Source: Bacteroidetes bacterium UBA7368 (GTDB lineage: Bacteria; Bacteroidota; Rhodothermia; Rhodothermales; UBA10348). Taken from it: a stretch of DNA of 5,470 bases. The position numbers and the translations under genes are program-made. The stretch spans positions 1 to 5,470 of the forward strand of contig DKOG01000198.1 of assembly GCA_002469915.1 (NCBI GenBank), in the 5' to 3' direction. The notes below the pieces were generated by a model. The model was given only the letters and a program-made list of their open reading frames with translations, was not told where the DNA came from and did no database searches. Positions 1 to 5,470 of this stretch are shown here, piece by piece. How positions within the stretch are numbered: position 1 is the stretch's first letter; each line of letters starts with the position of its first letter.

Positions 1-918
1 AAGGCCAGCAGAAATTGAATGTGCCAGCTCTATCTGGCCTTGATCATCTTGCAGCAAATAGGACAAAGCACCATGAAGGATCCCGGGAGTGCCCAGCGTC
101 AGCGTCGCAGCATGACGGCCCTCAAGTCCTTCTCCTGATGCTTCCACGCCGACGCAACGAACGTTTTTGTCATCCAGGAAGGGATGGAAGAGTCCAATGG
201 CATTTGACCCACCACCTACGCAGGCGATCAAGATGTCCGGGTTCGGCCGGCCCTCTCGTGACTCAAGCTGCGCTTTGACCTCCTCGCCAATGACGGTATG
301 AAAGGCACGAACCATTCTTGGGTAGGGATGAGGCCCAACCACCGATCCAATGATGTAGAAAGTATCCCTGACGTTTGTCACCCAGTCTCTGATAGCCTCA
401 TTTGTGGCGTCTTTCAAAGTCTGAGACCCACTTGTTGCCGGTCTGACTTCGGCTCCTAAAAGATTCATTCGGTGGACATTGAGGCGTTGTCGCTCCATGT
501 CCTCGGCTCCCATATACACGATGCACTCCATACCGAATCGGGCACATACAGTCGCAGTCGCAACACCATGTTGCCCAGCACCTGTTTCCGCGATGATCCG
601 CTTCTTACCCATCCGCCGGGCTAAAAGGATCTGCCCGATGGTGTTGTTTATTTTATGCGCGCCTGTGTGGCACAAGTCTTCCCGCTTCAGGTAGATTCGA
701 GCTCCACCCAATTCTTTGGTCAGACGACTTGCAAAGGTCAACGCCGTCGGACGACCGACGTAGTCTTTGAGCAAGGCATGATATTTCGCCTGAAAGGCAG
801 GGTCTTCGCAGGCAGTAACAAGTGCGTTTGAAAGTTCTTCTACGGCGGGAATCAGTATTTCGGGAACGTAGGCTCCACCATAATTACCGAATCGGCCATT
901 ATTCTCAATTGGGTTCAC
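1..918 (-). CDS. trpB: Tryptophan synthase beta chain TrpB, 3' end cut by window edge
   Basis: The PLP-dependent beta subunit condenses indole with L-serine to give L-tryptophan, normally as a cytoplasmic alpha2-beta2 complex with TrpA. My own translation gives 306 uninterrupted residues beginning [34 protein letters not shown] carries the PLP-binding lysine at Lys89. [11 protein letters not shown] carries the catalytic glutamate at Glu111, and GGGSNA (235-240) is the PLP phosphate loop. These sit two residues later than in E. coli TrpB (Lys87, Glu109), so no internal indel is suspected. The frame ends at HSISAGL, just before the aspartate expected next; about 90 C-terminal residues lie outside. 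The start is GTG at 918-916, sharing GTGA with the trpF stop and preceded 9 nt upstream by GGGAGG. The in-phase N-terminal match to the family supports this start, and no in-frame ATG lies nearby. It is the TrpB1 type that partners TrpA, so trpA probably follows outside the window. Confidence 0.97.
   Translation of the reverse strand, partial: MNPIENNGRFGNYGGAYVPEILIPAVEELSNALVTACEDPAFQAKYHALLKDYVGRPTALTFASRLTKELGGARIYLKREDLCHTGAHKINNTIGQILLARRMGKKRIIAETGAGQHGVATATVCARFGMECIVYMGAEDMERQRLNVHRMNLLGAEVRPATSGSQTLKDATNEAIRDWVTNVRDTFYIIGSVVGPHPYPRMVRAFHTVIGEEVKAQLESREGRPNPDILIACVGGGSNAIGLFHPFLDDKNVRCVGVEASGEGLEGRHAATLTLGTPGILHGALSYLLQDDQGQIELAHSISAGL
915..918 (-). other. trpF/trpB 4-nt stop-start overlap (GTGA)
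   Basis: The trpB GTG (918-916) and the trpF TGA (917-915) share bases in GTGA, an arrangement typical of termination-reinitiation coupling between adjacent cistrons of one transcript. Confidence 0.85.
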
Positions 919-1571
919 AGGTCAGATCCTCCCGCTTCAAGTGCGGTCTCCATAAATGCGTCAATCTTGTCAAAATCCTTCTGGCCTGGCGCTGACTCAA
1001 TACCACTCGATACATCAATTGCGTATGGTGATGCGAGCTGAATCGCGCTTTCCACATTCTCAGGGTTCAGTCCGCCTGCCAGAAAGAAGGGGAGGCCCAG
1101 ATCTAGGTGTTCTAGAATAGACCAATCGAATACCTCACCGGTCCCTCCGTATTCAGAAGGAGAGTGGGTGTCTAGCAAAAAATGCTCAGCTAATTCTAGG
1201 TAGGGGGCAGCAGCCTCTTGGATATGGTCTGCTGTCCAGCTTGGTTGAACCCGTAATACCTTAATGATGGGCCGGTCAATCCACTCACAGTATTCAGGAG
1301 ACTCATCACCGTGCAACTGGACGTAATCGAATCCTGCCATATCGGAGATTCGATTCACTTCGTCAGAGCGTTTGTTTACGAAAACACCAACCGTTTTAGC
1401 TCCGTAAAGCCAAACGATAATATCCTTTGCGAGCTTGGGCTCGACGAACCGAGGACTCTCTTCATGTTGGATGAATCCTAGGAAATCGGCGCCGGCACCG
1501 GATGCATATCGGGCATCAGCCAGATTGGTGATGCCGCAAATTTTGACTTTACAAGGGGAAGGATTCGTCAT
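915..1571 (-). CDS. trpF: Phosphoribosylanthranilate isomerase TrpF
   Basis: TrpF converts N-(5'-phosphoribosyl)anthranilate to the carboxyphenylamino-deoxyribulose phosphate used by TrpC, through an Amadori rearrangement in a cytoplasmic TIM barrel. The 218-residue length is normal for a stand-alone enzyme. Strand 1 KICGIT carries the general base Cys12, and SPRFV (39-43) supplies the conserved arginine. QLHGDE spans 85-90, and LLDT places the general acid at Asp134. [11 protein letters not shown] (163-173) and DVSSGIE (186-192) form the phosphate-binding end, followed by PGQKD. The ATG at 1571 overlaps the trpC stop as ATGA. No clear Shine-Dalgarno precedes it, so it is probably translated by coupling. 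The loop after strand 2 reads FIQHEESPR rather than the commoner FIF-x-x-x-SPR. The protein holds four tryptophans (54, 97, 112, 150), more than all the other visible products together. Confidence 0.96.
   Translation of the reverse strand: MTNPSPCKVKICGITNLADARYASGAGADFLGFIQHEESPRFVEPKLAKDIIVWLYGAKTVGVFVNKRSDEVNRISDMAGFDYVQLHGDESPEYCEWIDRPIIKVLRVQPSWTADHIQEAAAPYLELAEHFLLDTHSPSEYGGTGEVFDWSILEHLDLGLPFFLAGGLNPENVESAIQLASPYAIDVSSGIESAPGQKDFDKIDAFMETALEAGGSDL
928..933 (-). promoter_or_regulatory. Strong Shine-Dalgarno sequence for trpB
   Basis: GGGAGG lies on the minus strand 9 nt upstream of the trpB GTG, inside the last codons of trpF (the Gly-Gly of EAGGSDL). It is the best ribosome-binding site in the window. 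It settles the GTG start choice and suggests trpB can recruit ribosomes in addition to coupling from trpF. Confidence 0.7.
1568..1571 (-). other. trpC/trpF 4-nt stop-start overlap (ATGA)
   Basis: The trpF ATG (1571-1569) overlaps the trpC TGA (1570-1568) in ATGA. The sequence just upstream has no convincing Shine-Dalgarno, so reinitiation by ribosomes finishing trpC is the likely route. Confidence 0.85.
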
Positions 1572-2365
1572 GCCAGGGATGAAATAAACGTTTTCAGGGC
1601 TTCTCCGGGGTCTTCACTTCGCATGAAGGACTCACCGATGAGAGCAGCGTGAATGTTGTTTTCTTTTAAAAGGTTCAAATCAGTGGTCGACCCAATACCG
1701 CTTTCGGCCACGCGGACACACTCTTGCGGGATAGCGTTCAGCATTCGAATGGCTCGATTAAGATCCACCTCGAACGTGTGCAGATCCCGGCTGTTCACCC
1801 CAATGACGGGAGATTTGTCGAATTCAATCCGTTCCAACTCACTTTCATGATAGGCTTCGACTAGGGTGGAAAGGTTGTTTTCATCCGCCGCTGCCTGTAA
1901 TTCGGAGAGTTGGGAGCGGCTTAAAATAGCTGCAATCAACAATACAGCATCTGCTCCATGGGCGCGGGCTTCAATAACTTGGTACGGGTCTACAATAAAG
2001 TCCTTTCGCAGAATTGGAATATTCAGGCCGCCACGGCAGGCGTCCAGGTAGGATATATCTCCCTGAAAGTGAAGCGGTTCAGTAAGGATCGAAACGGCTG
2101 CTGCTCCTGCATTCTGGTAAGATTGGGTGATAGATACCGGGTCAAACTGAGCTCGAATAATTCCTTTCGAAGGAGAAGCCTTCTTGGCCTCTGCGATAAT
2201 GGCAAAGTCTTTTTCGACGAGTGCCTTTTTTAGCGAAAAGGGGGGGCGATTGAAATACGCACTCGCTTCCAATCTCGAAATCGGAATCTCAGACGTTCTC
2301 TGGGAAATGATCCCTTTCGTGTCTGCAACGATTTGTTCAAGTATGGATGGTAAAGAACGGGTCAT
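1568..2365 (-). CDS. trpC: Indole-3-glycerol phosphate synthase TrpC
   Basis: TrpC closes the indole ring by decarboxylative cyclisation of carboxyphenylamino-deoxyribulose phosphate to indole-3-glycerol phosphate. It is a soluble TIM barrel with an N-terminal helical extension. The 265 residues match the usual monofunctional length, and there is no fusion to TrpF as in E. coli. The full active-site set is visible. AEAKKASPSKG (58-68) carries Glu59 and Lys61, and LRKDF places the general acid Lys121. LVEAY gives Glu170, GVNSRDL gives Asn191, and AESGI gives Glu221-Ser222. ALIGESFMR (240-249) is the C-terminal phosphate-binding segment. The start ATG at 2365 overlaps the trpD stop in ATGA, and the start at SLPSILEQIV fits the family N-terminus. 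Upstream there is no strong ribosome-binding site. The protein contains no tryptophan. Confidence 0.97.
   Translation of the reverse strand: MTRSLPSILEQIVADTKGIISQRTSEIPISRLEASAYFNRPPFSLKKALVEKDFAIIAEAKKASPSKGIIRAQFDPVSITQSYQNAGAAAVSILTEPLHFQGDISYLDACRGGLNIPILRKDFIVDPYQVIEARAHGADAVLLIAAILSRSQLSELQAAADENNLSTLVEAYHESELERIEFDKSPVIGVNSRDLHTFEVDLNRAIRMLNAIPQECVRVAESGIGSTTDLNLLKENNIHAALIGESFMRSEDPGEALKTFISSLA
2362..2365 (-). other. trpD/trpC 4-nt stop-start overlap (ATGA)
   Basis: The trpC ATG (2365-2363) overlaps the trpD TGA (2364-2362) in ATGA, with only weak purine content upstream. This is the first of three consecutive four-base overlaps in the operon. Confidence 0.85.
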
Positions 2366-3390
2366 GCGTTTAGTTCTGGAGCTTGCTGACTGACGTCTAC
2401 GAGGCGTTCCAAAGACAAACGGGCATTTCCGGAATCGATAGCTTCTGCTGCTCGCTGAATGCCGTCTTCTAGTCGGTCCACTTCTCCCGCGGCGAGCAAG
2501 GCGAAGGAGGCATTTAGCAGCACGATGTCGCGGCGGGGTCCTCCTTTTCCCTTCAGAACGCGTTTCAGTAATTCCGCATTCCTTGCGGCATCTCCACCCA
2601 TGATGGCAGAAAGGGGAGCAGGATTAATACCTAGGGCTTTCGGGTGGAATTCCTGAACGTCGATAGGACCGTCTGCTGTTAGTCGAGAAAACACAACAGT
2701 AGATCCGGATAGCGACACTTCGTCAAGGCCATCGTCTGCATGGACACAAATTGTCCTTTCTGAACCTAGAGTGCTAAAAATGTGCGCCATTGCCTCGGCA
2801 ACCTCTCTAGAAAACGCACCGATCAACTGACGTGAGGTAGCTGCTGGATTACACATCGGTCCCAAAATGTTGAAGCAGGTACGAACGCCGAGGTGTTTTC
2901 GTACGGGCATAACGTGCTTCAGGGCCGGATGAAAATAAGGGGCAAACAAAAAGCCGATACCGGCTTCATTCAGGCAGTACTCAACACCTTCTTTTCCTAG
3001 TTCCGTTTTAACACCTAGTAATTCCAATACATCGGCGGATCCGCATTTAGAAGACACAGAACGGTTTCCGTGTTTGGCTACAACAGCTCCTGCGCCGGCG
3101 CATACCAGCGCGGTCGTCGTGGAGATATTGAATGATCCGGACCGGTCTCCACCTGTTCCAACTATATCAACGGCATGCGCCGGCGCAGAAACGGGTACCG
3201 CAAATTTCCGCATTGATTCTGTGAGCCCGATGAGTTCCTCTAGGGTTTCTCCTCGCGAACGCAACCCGAGTAAGAAGGCCGCAATTTGCTCGGGAGAGGC
3301 TTCGCCTTTTAGCATGAGGGACATGGCTCTTGCCGCATCCTCTCGGGTGAGTGCGCGGTGCTCCGCTATCTGTGTTAAAATTGTCTGCAT
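2362..3390 (-). CDS. trpD: Anthranilate phosphoribosyltransferase TrpD
   Basis: TrpD transfers the phosphoribosyl group of PRPP to anthranilate, the second step of the pathway. It belongs to the class IV phosphoribosyltransferases, cytoplasmic homodimers with a helical N-terminal domain (about 1-70) and a PRPP-binding alpha/beta domain. The 342 residues are normal for a stand-alone enzyme. Diagnostic motifs appear in order: GTGGD (78-82) binding PRPP pyrophosphate, NIST (88-91), KHGNRSVSSKCGSAD (106-120), and HLGVRTCFNILGP (166-178) with the anthranilate-binding arginine at 170. DDGLDE ends in the Mg-binding pair Asp223-Glu224. The ATG at 3390 lies 20 nt after the trpG stop. GAGGA stands 12 nt upstream, a somewhat distant ribosome-binding site. 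There is no fusion to TrpG. The protein contains no tryptophan. A 12-bp palindrome occurs twice in its 5' third. Confidence 0.97.
   Translation of the reverse strand: MQTILTQIAEHRALTREDAARAMSLMLKGEASPEQIAAFLLGLRSRGETLEELIGLTESMRKFAVPVSAPAHAVDIVGTGGDRSGSFNISTTTALVCAGAGAVVAKHGNRSVSSKCGSADVLELLGVKTELGKEGVEYCLNEAGIGFLFAPYFHPALKHVMPVRKHLGVRTCFNILGPMCNPAATSRQLIGAFSREVAEAMAHIFSTLGSERTICVHADDGLDEVSLSGSTVVFSRLTADGPIDVQEFHPKALGINPAPLSAIMGGDAARNAELLKRVLKGKGGPRRDIVLLNASFALLAAGEVDRLEDGIQRAAEAIDSGNARLSLERLVDVSQQAPELNA
3091..3102. repeat. 12-bp perfect palindrome, copy 1
   Basis: TGCGCCGGCGCA is its own reverse complement. Here it encodes Cys-Ala-Gly-Ala within the TALVCAGAGAV segment of TrpD. An identical copy lies 85 bp away. 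Function is unknown and it may be chance. Confidence 0.6.
3176..3187. repeat. 12-bp perfect palindrome, copy 2
   Basis: This is a second exact TGCGCCGGCGCA, read here in a different codon phase within Ser-Ala-Pro-Ala-His of TrpD (residues about 68-72). The two copies encode different peptides, so the repeat is not explained by duplicated protein sequence. Confidence 0.6.
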
Positions 3391-3410
3391 AATATCCGTA
3401 GATCCTCAGA

Positions 3411-3977
3411 TCAGAACGATGAAATCCAGTTTTCGACCATTTTAGGTCCTTCCGTCGTCAACAGACTTTCCGGGTGAAACTGGATTCCGTGAACGGGATG
3501 GTGTCGATGTTGAATACCCATGATGGTTCCGTCTTCTGAACGGGCGGTAATTTCAAGATCCTCTGGAATTGAGTCAGGAGAAAGAACCAGGGAATGGTAG
3601 CGAGTAGCGATAAAGGGGTCGCTGACCTCCGAAAAAACGCCGTGACCGTTGTGGCGGATGTCACTCGTTTTCCCATGCATAAGAACGGGTGCATAGGTGA
3701 CTTCAGCCCCATATACCTCACCAATGGCCTGGTGTCCGAGACACACTCCGAGAAGCGGTATCCGGGCACCGAATGTTCGGATAATATCACAGGTTAGTCC
3801 AGCGTCCACAGGCCGACCCGGGCCGGGCGATATCAGGATTCCTTCAGGATTTAGCGCGTCAATCTCCTCGATGGAAACCTCATCGTTTCTTTTGACGACT
3901 AGTTCTTTCCCGCTTCGAGCCACAAGGTGGACGAGGTTGTACGTGAAGCTGTCGTAGTTATCGATGATCAAAACCAT
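3411..3977 (-). CDS. trpG: Anthranilate synthase glutamine amidotransferase subunit TrpG
   Basis: This class I glutamine amidotransferase releases ammonia from glutamine and channels it to TrpE to form anthranilate from chorismate. The 188 residues match a stand-alone TrpG/PabA. The N-terminus IIDNYDSFTYNLV is the family signature. Further on come SPGPGRP (50-56), the nucleophile elbow GVCLGHQ with Cys79, HGK (101-103), RYHSL (126-130) and GIQFHPES with His168 and Glu170, completing the triad. The ATG at 3977 lies 3 nt after the trpS stop, with no strong ribosome-binding site, so translation probably depends on coupling to trpS. Unusually, it does not follow trpE directly. As in other bacteria with one such gene, it could also serve PabB in folate synthesis; sequence alone cannot separate TrpG from PabA, and the trp context favours TrpG. 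Confidence 0.95.
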   Translation of the reverse strand: MVLIIDNYDSFTYNLVHLVARSGKELVVKRNDEVSIEEIDALNPEGILISPGPGRPVDAGLTCDIIRTFGARIPLLGVCLGHQAIGEVYGAEVTYAPVLMHGKTSDIRHNGHGVFSEVSDPFIATRYHSLVLSPDSIPEDLEITARSEDGTIMGIQHRHHPVHGIQFHPESLLTTEGPKMVENWISSF

Positions 3978-3980
3978 GGC

Positions 3981-5006
3981 TCAACGATTGTAAGTAGTGA
4001 TTAGTCCAGTTGCCTCCCGAGCACGTTCCATGAAGTGCTCAGCTTGGGTTCGGCCTTTTTTGCCACCTTCGGCGAGTACATCCAAAACATAGTCGGTATT
4101 GCGAGACAACTCATGTCGTCGCTCGCGGGCTTCAGCGAACCGCTCGGTGATCAAACCAAGAAGCTCCTTTTTAGCGTGACCATACCCGTAGCCACCTGAT
4201 CGGTATGCAGCGGCAACTTCTTCTCGCTTGGCATCATCGGCAAACAGTTTGATGAGCGCGAACACATTGCACGTTTCTGGATCTTTGGGGTCTTCGAGAG
4301 GGGTAGAGTCGGTAATGATAGACATGACCTTCTTTTTCAGCGTTTTACCCTCGTCGAAAATGCCAATCGTATTGTCATAACTCTTCGACATTTTGCGCCC
4401 ATCAACCCCGGGTACGACGGCGACCTCGTCTAGGATGTAGGGTTCCGGTACGGGAAAAACAGGATCTGCCGAGGCAAAACGATCGTTGAAACGGCTAGCT
4501 AGATTCCGACATATTTCGATGTTTTGTTTCTGATCTGCTCCAACCGGGACGCGCGTACCACCATAGACAAGAATGTCGGCAGCCTGCAAAATGGGATAAT
4601 TGAACAACCCCGCATTGGCTCCAAGTCCTTGCGCCACCTTGTCTTTGAAAGAAACGCTCTTTTCTAGCTGAGAAACGGAGGTTATGGTGTAAAACAACCA
4701 GGCAAGCTCAGTTACCTGAGGTACATCGCTTTGTAGGAATAGGTGCGATTTTTTCGGATCGAAACCGAGGGCCAGATAATCTAAAGCCACATCAATCGAA
4801 TACGCTCGCAGCGCTTCAGCATCTTGTAGCGTGGTCAACGCATGATAGTTGACGATGAAAAAGTAGGATTCGTGTGCAGCGTGCAATTCGACATGTTGTC
4901 GGATTGCTCCGAAGTAATTGCCGAGGTGAAGCGTACCGGATGGTTGAATCCCAGACACGACGACGGGTGGAAAAGAAGCCACGGGATTCGTTTGGGAATC
5001 AGTCAT
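3981..5006 (-). CDS. trpS: Tryptophanyl-tRNA synthetase TrpS
   Basis: This class Ic aminoacyl-tRNA synthetase activates tryptophan with ATP and loads it onto tRNA(Trp). From the chosen ATG at 5006 the protein has 341 residues, close to the usual bacterial 330-340. VVSGIQPSGTLHLGNYFGA holds the HIGH-type motif (HLGN, 27-30). NYPILQAADILVY (136-148) and VPVGADQKQNIEICR (153-167) form the tryptophan/ATP pocket. GRKMSKSYDN contains KMSKS at 205-209, followed by the helical anticodon-recognition domain. The frame stays open upstream to a GTG at 5066, which would add 20 residues (beginning VFSRAFGHTD) unlike the family N-terminus. Neither start has a good Shine-Dalgarno, so the start rests on family length. 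The gene sits between trpE and trpG, an uncommon place. Full conservation argues for a working synthetase; whether it is the cell's only one cannot be seen here. Confidence 0.95.
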   Translation of the reverse strand: MTDSQTNPVASFPPVVVSGIQPSGTLHLGNYFGAIRQHVELHAAHESYFFIVNYHALTTLQDAEALRAYSIDVALDYLALGFDPKKSHLFLQSDVPQVTELAWLFYTITSVSQLEKSVSFKDKVAQGLGANAGLFNYPILQAADILVYGGTRVPVGADQKQNIEICRNLASRFNDRFASADPVFPVPEPYILDEVAVVPGVDGRKMSKSYDNTIGIFDEGKTLKKKVMSIITDSTPLEDPKDPETCNVFALIKLFADDAKREEVAAAYRSGGYGYGHAKKELLGLITERFAEARERRHELSRNTDYVLDVLAEGGKKGRTQAEHFMERAREATGLITTYNR

Positions 5007-5093
5007 TGGGAGAAGAGACGTTAGCGTTGAAAAATAATCCGTGTGACCGAAAGCTCGGCTGAACACCTGATTTAATTAGGGCATCTAGGCAGA
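5007..5093 (-). other. trpE-trpS intercistronic gap, the longest in the window
   Basis: These 87 nt separate the trpE TGA from the preferred trpS ATG. The part next to trpE is A+T-rich (TAATTAAAT) and the part next to the ATG is pyrimidine-rich, with no Shine-Dalgarno. I see no G+C-rich hairpin with a T tract and no convincing -35/-10 pair, and the stretch is too short for a T-box leader. If trpS starts at the GTG at 5066, the gap is only 27 nt. Confidence 0.5.
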
Positions 5094-5470
5094 TCATAAT
5101 AATTCACCGGCTGCAAGGTTCATGGCTTTGTGCAAGGCTTTGGCCTTATTAACCGTTTCCTCGTATTCCGCTTCCGGAACACTGTCGGCAACGATTCCCG
5201 CGCCCGCTTGAATGTGGACATCATTTCCTGTGACCAACATCGTTCGAATCGTTATACAGGTATCCATGTTGCCTCGGAAGTCTAAGTATCCTACCGCACC
5301 AGCGTAAACGCCCCGTCGAGTAGGTTCTAACTCATCAATTATTTCCATGGCCCTTACTTTTGGAGCCCCGCTTACGGTTCCTGCGGGGAAACAAGCCTCT
5401 AACACTTGAAGTGCGTTTCGATCCTCAGCCAGAAGACCCGAAACGGAAGAAACGATATGCATGACATGGG
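5094..5470 (-). CDS. trpE: Anthranilate synthase component I TrpE, C-terminal 124 residues only
   Basis: TrpE is the chorismate-binding subunit that, with TrpG, makes anthranilate in the first committed step. The 5' part lies beyond the window edge; the methionine at 5462 is internal, because the frame stays open (His-Val) to the edge and matches the family there. The visible part is the end of the chorismate-binding domain. HVMHIVS comes first, followed by [48 protein letters not shown], and [19 protein letters not shown] with the acidic, metal-binding region, then [16 protein letters not shown] and the trp context favour TrpE over PabB. The feedback-inhibition site lies in the unseen N-terminal domain. 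The stop is TGA at 5096-5094. No tryptophan occurs in the visible part. Confidence 0.95.
   Translation of the reverse strand, partial: HVMHIVSSVSGLLAEDRNALQVLEACFPAGTVSGAPKVRAMEIIDELEPTRRGVYAGAVGYLDFRGNMDTCITIRTMLVTGNDVHIQAGAGIVADSVPEAEYEETVNKAKALHKAMNLAAGELL

Noticed and set aside
15..694. Plus-strand open frames at the left end of the window
   Set aside because: They are antisense to trpB, whose minus-strand frame runs unbroken with all key residues; the plus-strand peptides look like no known protein.
2225..2231. A-AAA-AAG slippery heptamer in trpC, in the correct phase for -1 frameshifting
   Set aside because: The codons encode Leu-Lys-Lys in a segment that fits the family, TrpC is full length without any shift, and the -1 frame ends after about two dozen codons in a peptide with no recognisable feature.
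2240..2246. Run of seven G (C on the coding strand) in trpC as a possible phase-variation tract or sequencing error
   Set aside because: The frame is correct through the run (Arg-Pro-Pro-Phe) and TrpC is complete; a single short tract in a housekeeping gene does not indicate phase variation.
3391..3410. Possible hairpin or operator in the 20-nt trpG-trpD gap (GATC...GATC)
   Set aside because: Only four base pairs could form, with no extension on either side, and the stretch is accounted for by the ribosome-binding region of trpD.
3074..3445. 123-residue plus-strand open frame opposite trpD and the trpG end
   Set aside because: It is antisense to well-conserved coding sequence, with low-complexity Ser/Ala/Pro composition typical of a shadow frame and no support for translation.
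3458..3790. 110-residue open frame within trpG on the same strand
   Set aside because: It is an alternative frame of trpG with no family-like motif, while the trpG frame carries the complete amidotransferase signature.
5067..5093. Possible terminator or promoter just after trpE
   Set aside because: The A+T-rich TTAATTA core is only a short palindrome, with no G+C stem plus T tract and no correctly spaced -35/-10 pair.

Overview
The whole window is one tryptophan operon read entirely on the minus strand. In transcription order, from high to low coordinates, it holds: the 3' end of trpE (enters at 5470, ends 5094), trpS (5006-3981), trpG (3977-3411), trpD (3390-2362), trpC (2365-1568), trpF (1571-915) and trpB (918-1, cut by the window edge). 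Every frame is intact. All key catalytic residues that can be placed are present, and no mobile element, RNA gene, CRISPR array or terminator is visible. Operon ends, promoter and leader lie outside the window; trpA is expected just past position 1 but is not seen.

The genes cover almost the whole path from chorismate to tryptophan. TrpE and TrpG make anthranilate, TrpD adds phosphoribosyl, TrpF isomerises, TrpC closes the indole ring and TrpB condenses indole with serine. TrpS then loads the product onto tRNA(Trp). Spacing is very tight. trpD/trpC, trpC/trpF and trpF/trpB overlap at ATGA, ATGA and GTGA. trpS/trpG are 3 nt apart and trpG/trpD 20 nt apart. The only sizeable gap is the roughly 87 nt between trpE and the preferred trpS start.

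The clearest departure from a textbook trp operon is the tryptophanyl-tRNA synthetase gene placed between trpE and trpG, which encode the two partners of anthranilate synthase. Otherwise the window is an ordinary biosynthetic core region; I see no evidence of a new kind of system.

Organism: a bacterium of roughly 50% G+C with unfused trpC and trpF, unfused trpG and trpD, and mostly weak Shine-Dalgarno sequences. The TrpF style (FIQHEESPR loop followed by a TVGVFVN strand) reminds me of Rhodothermota/Balneolota-type bacteria. This is recollection, not a search, and is only a tentative lineage guess.
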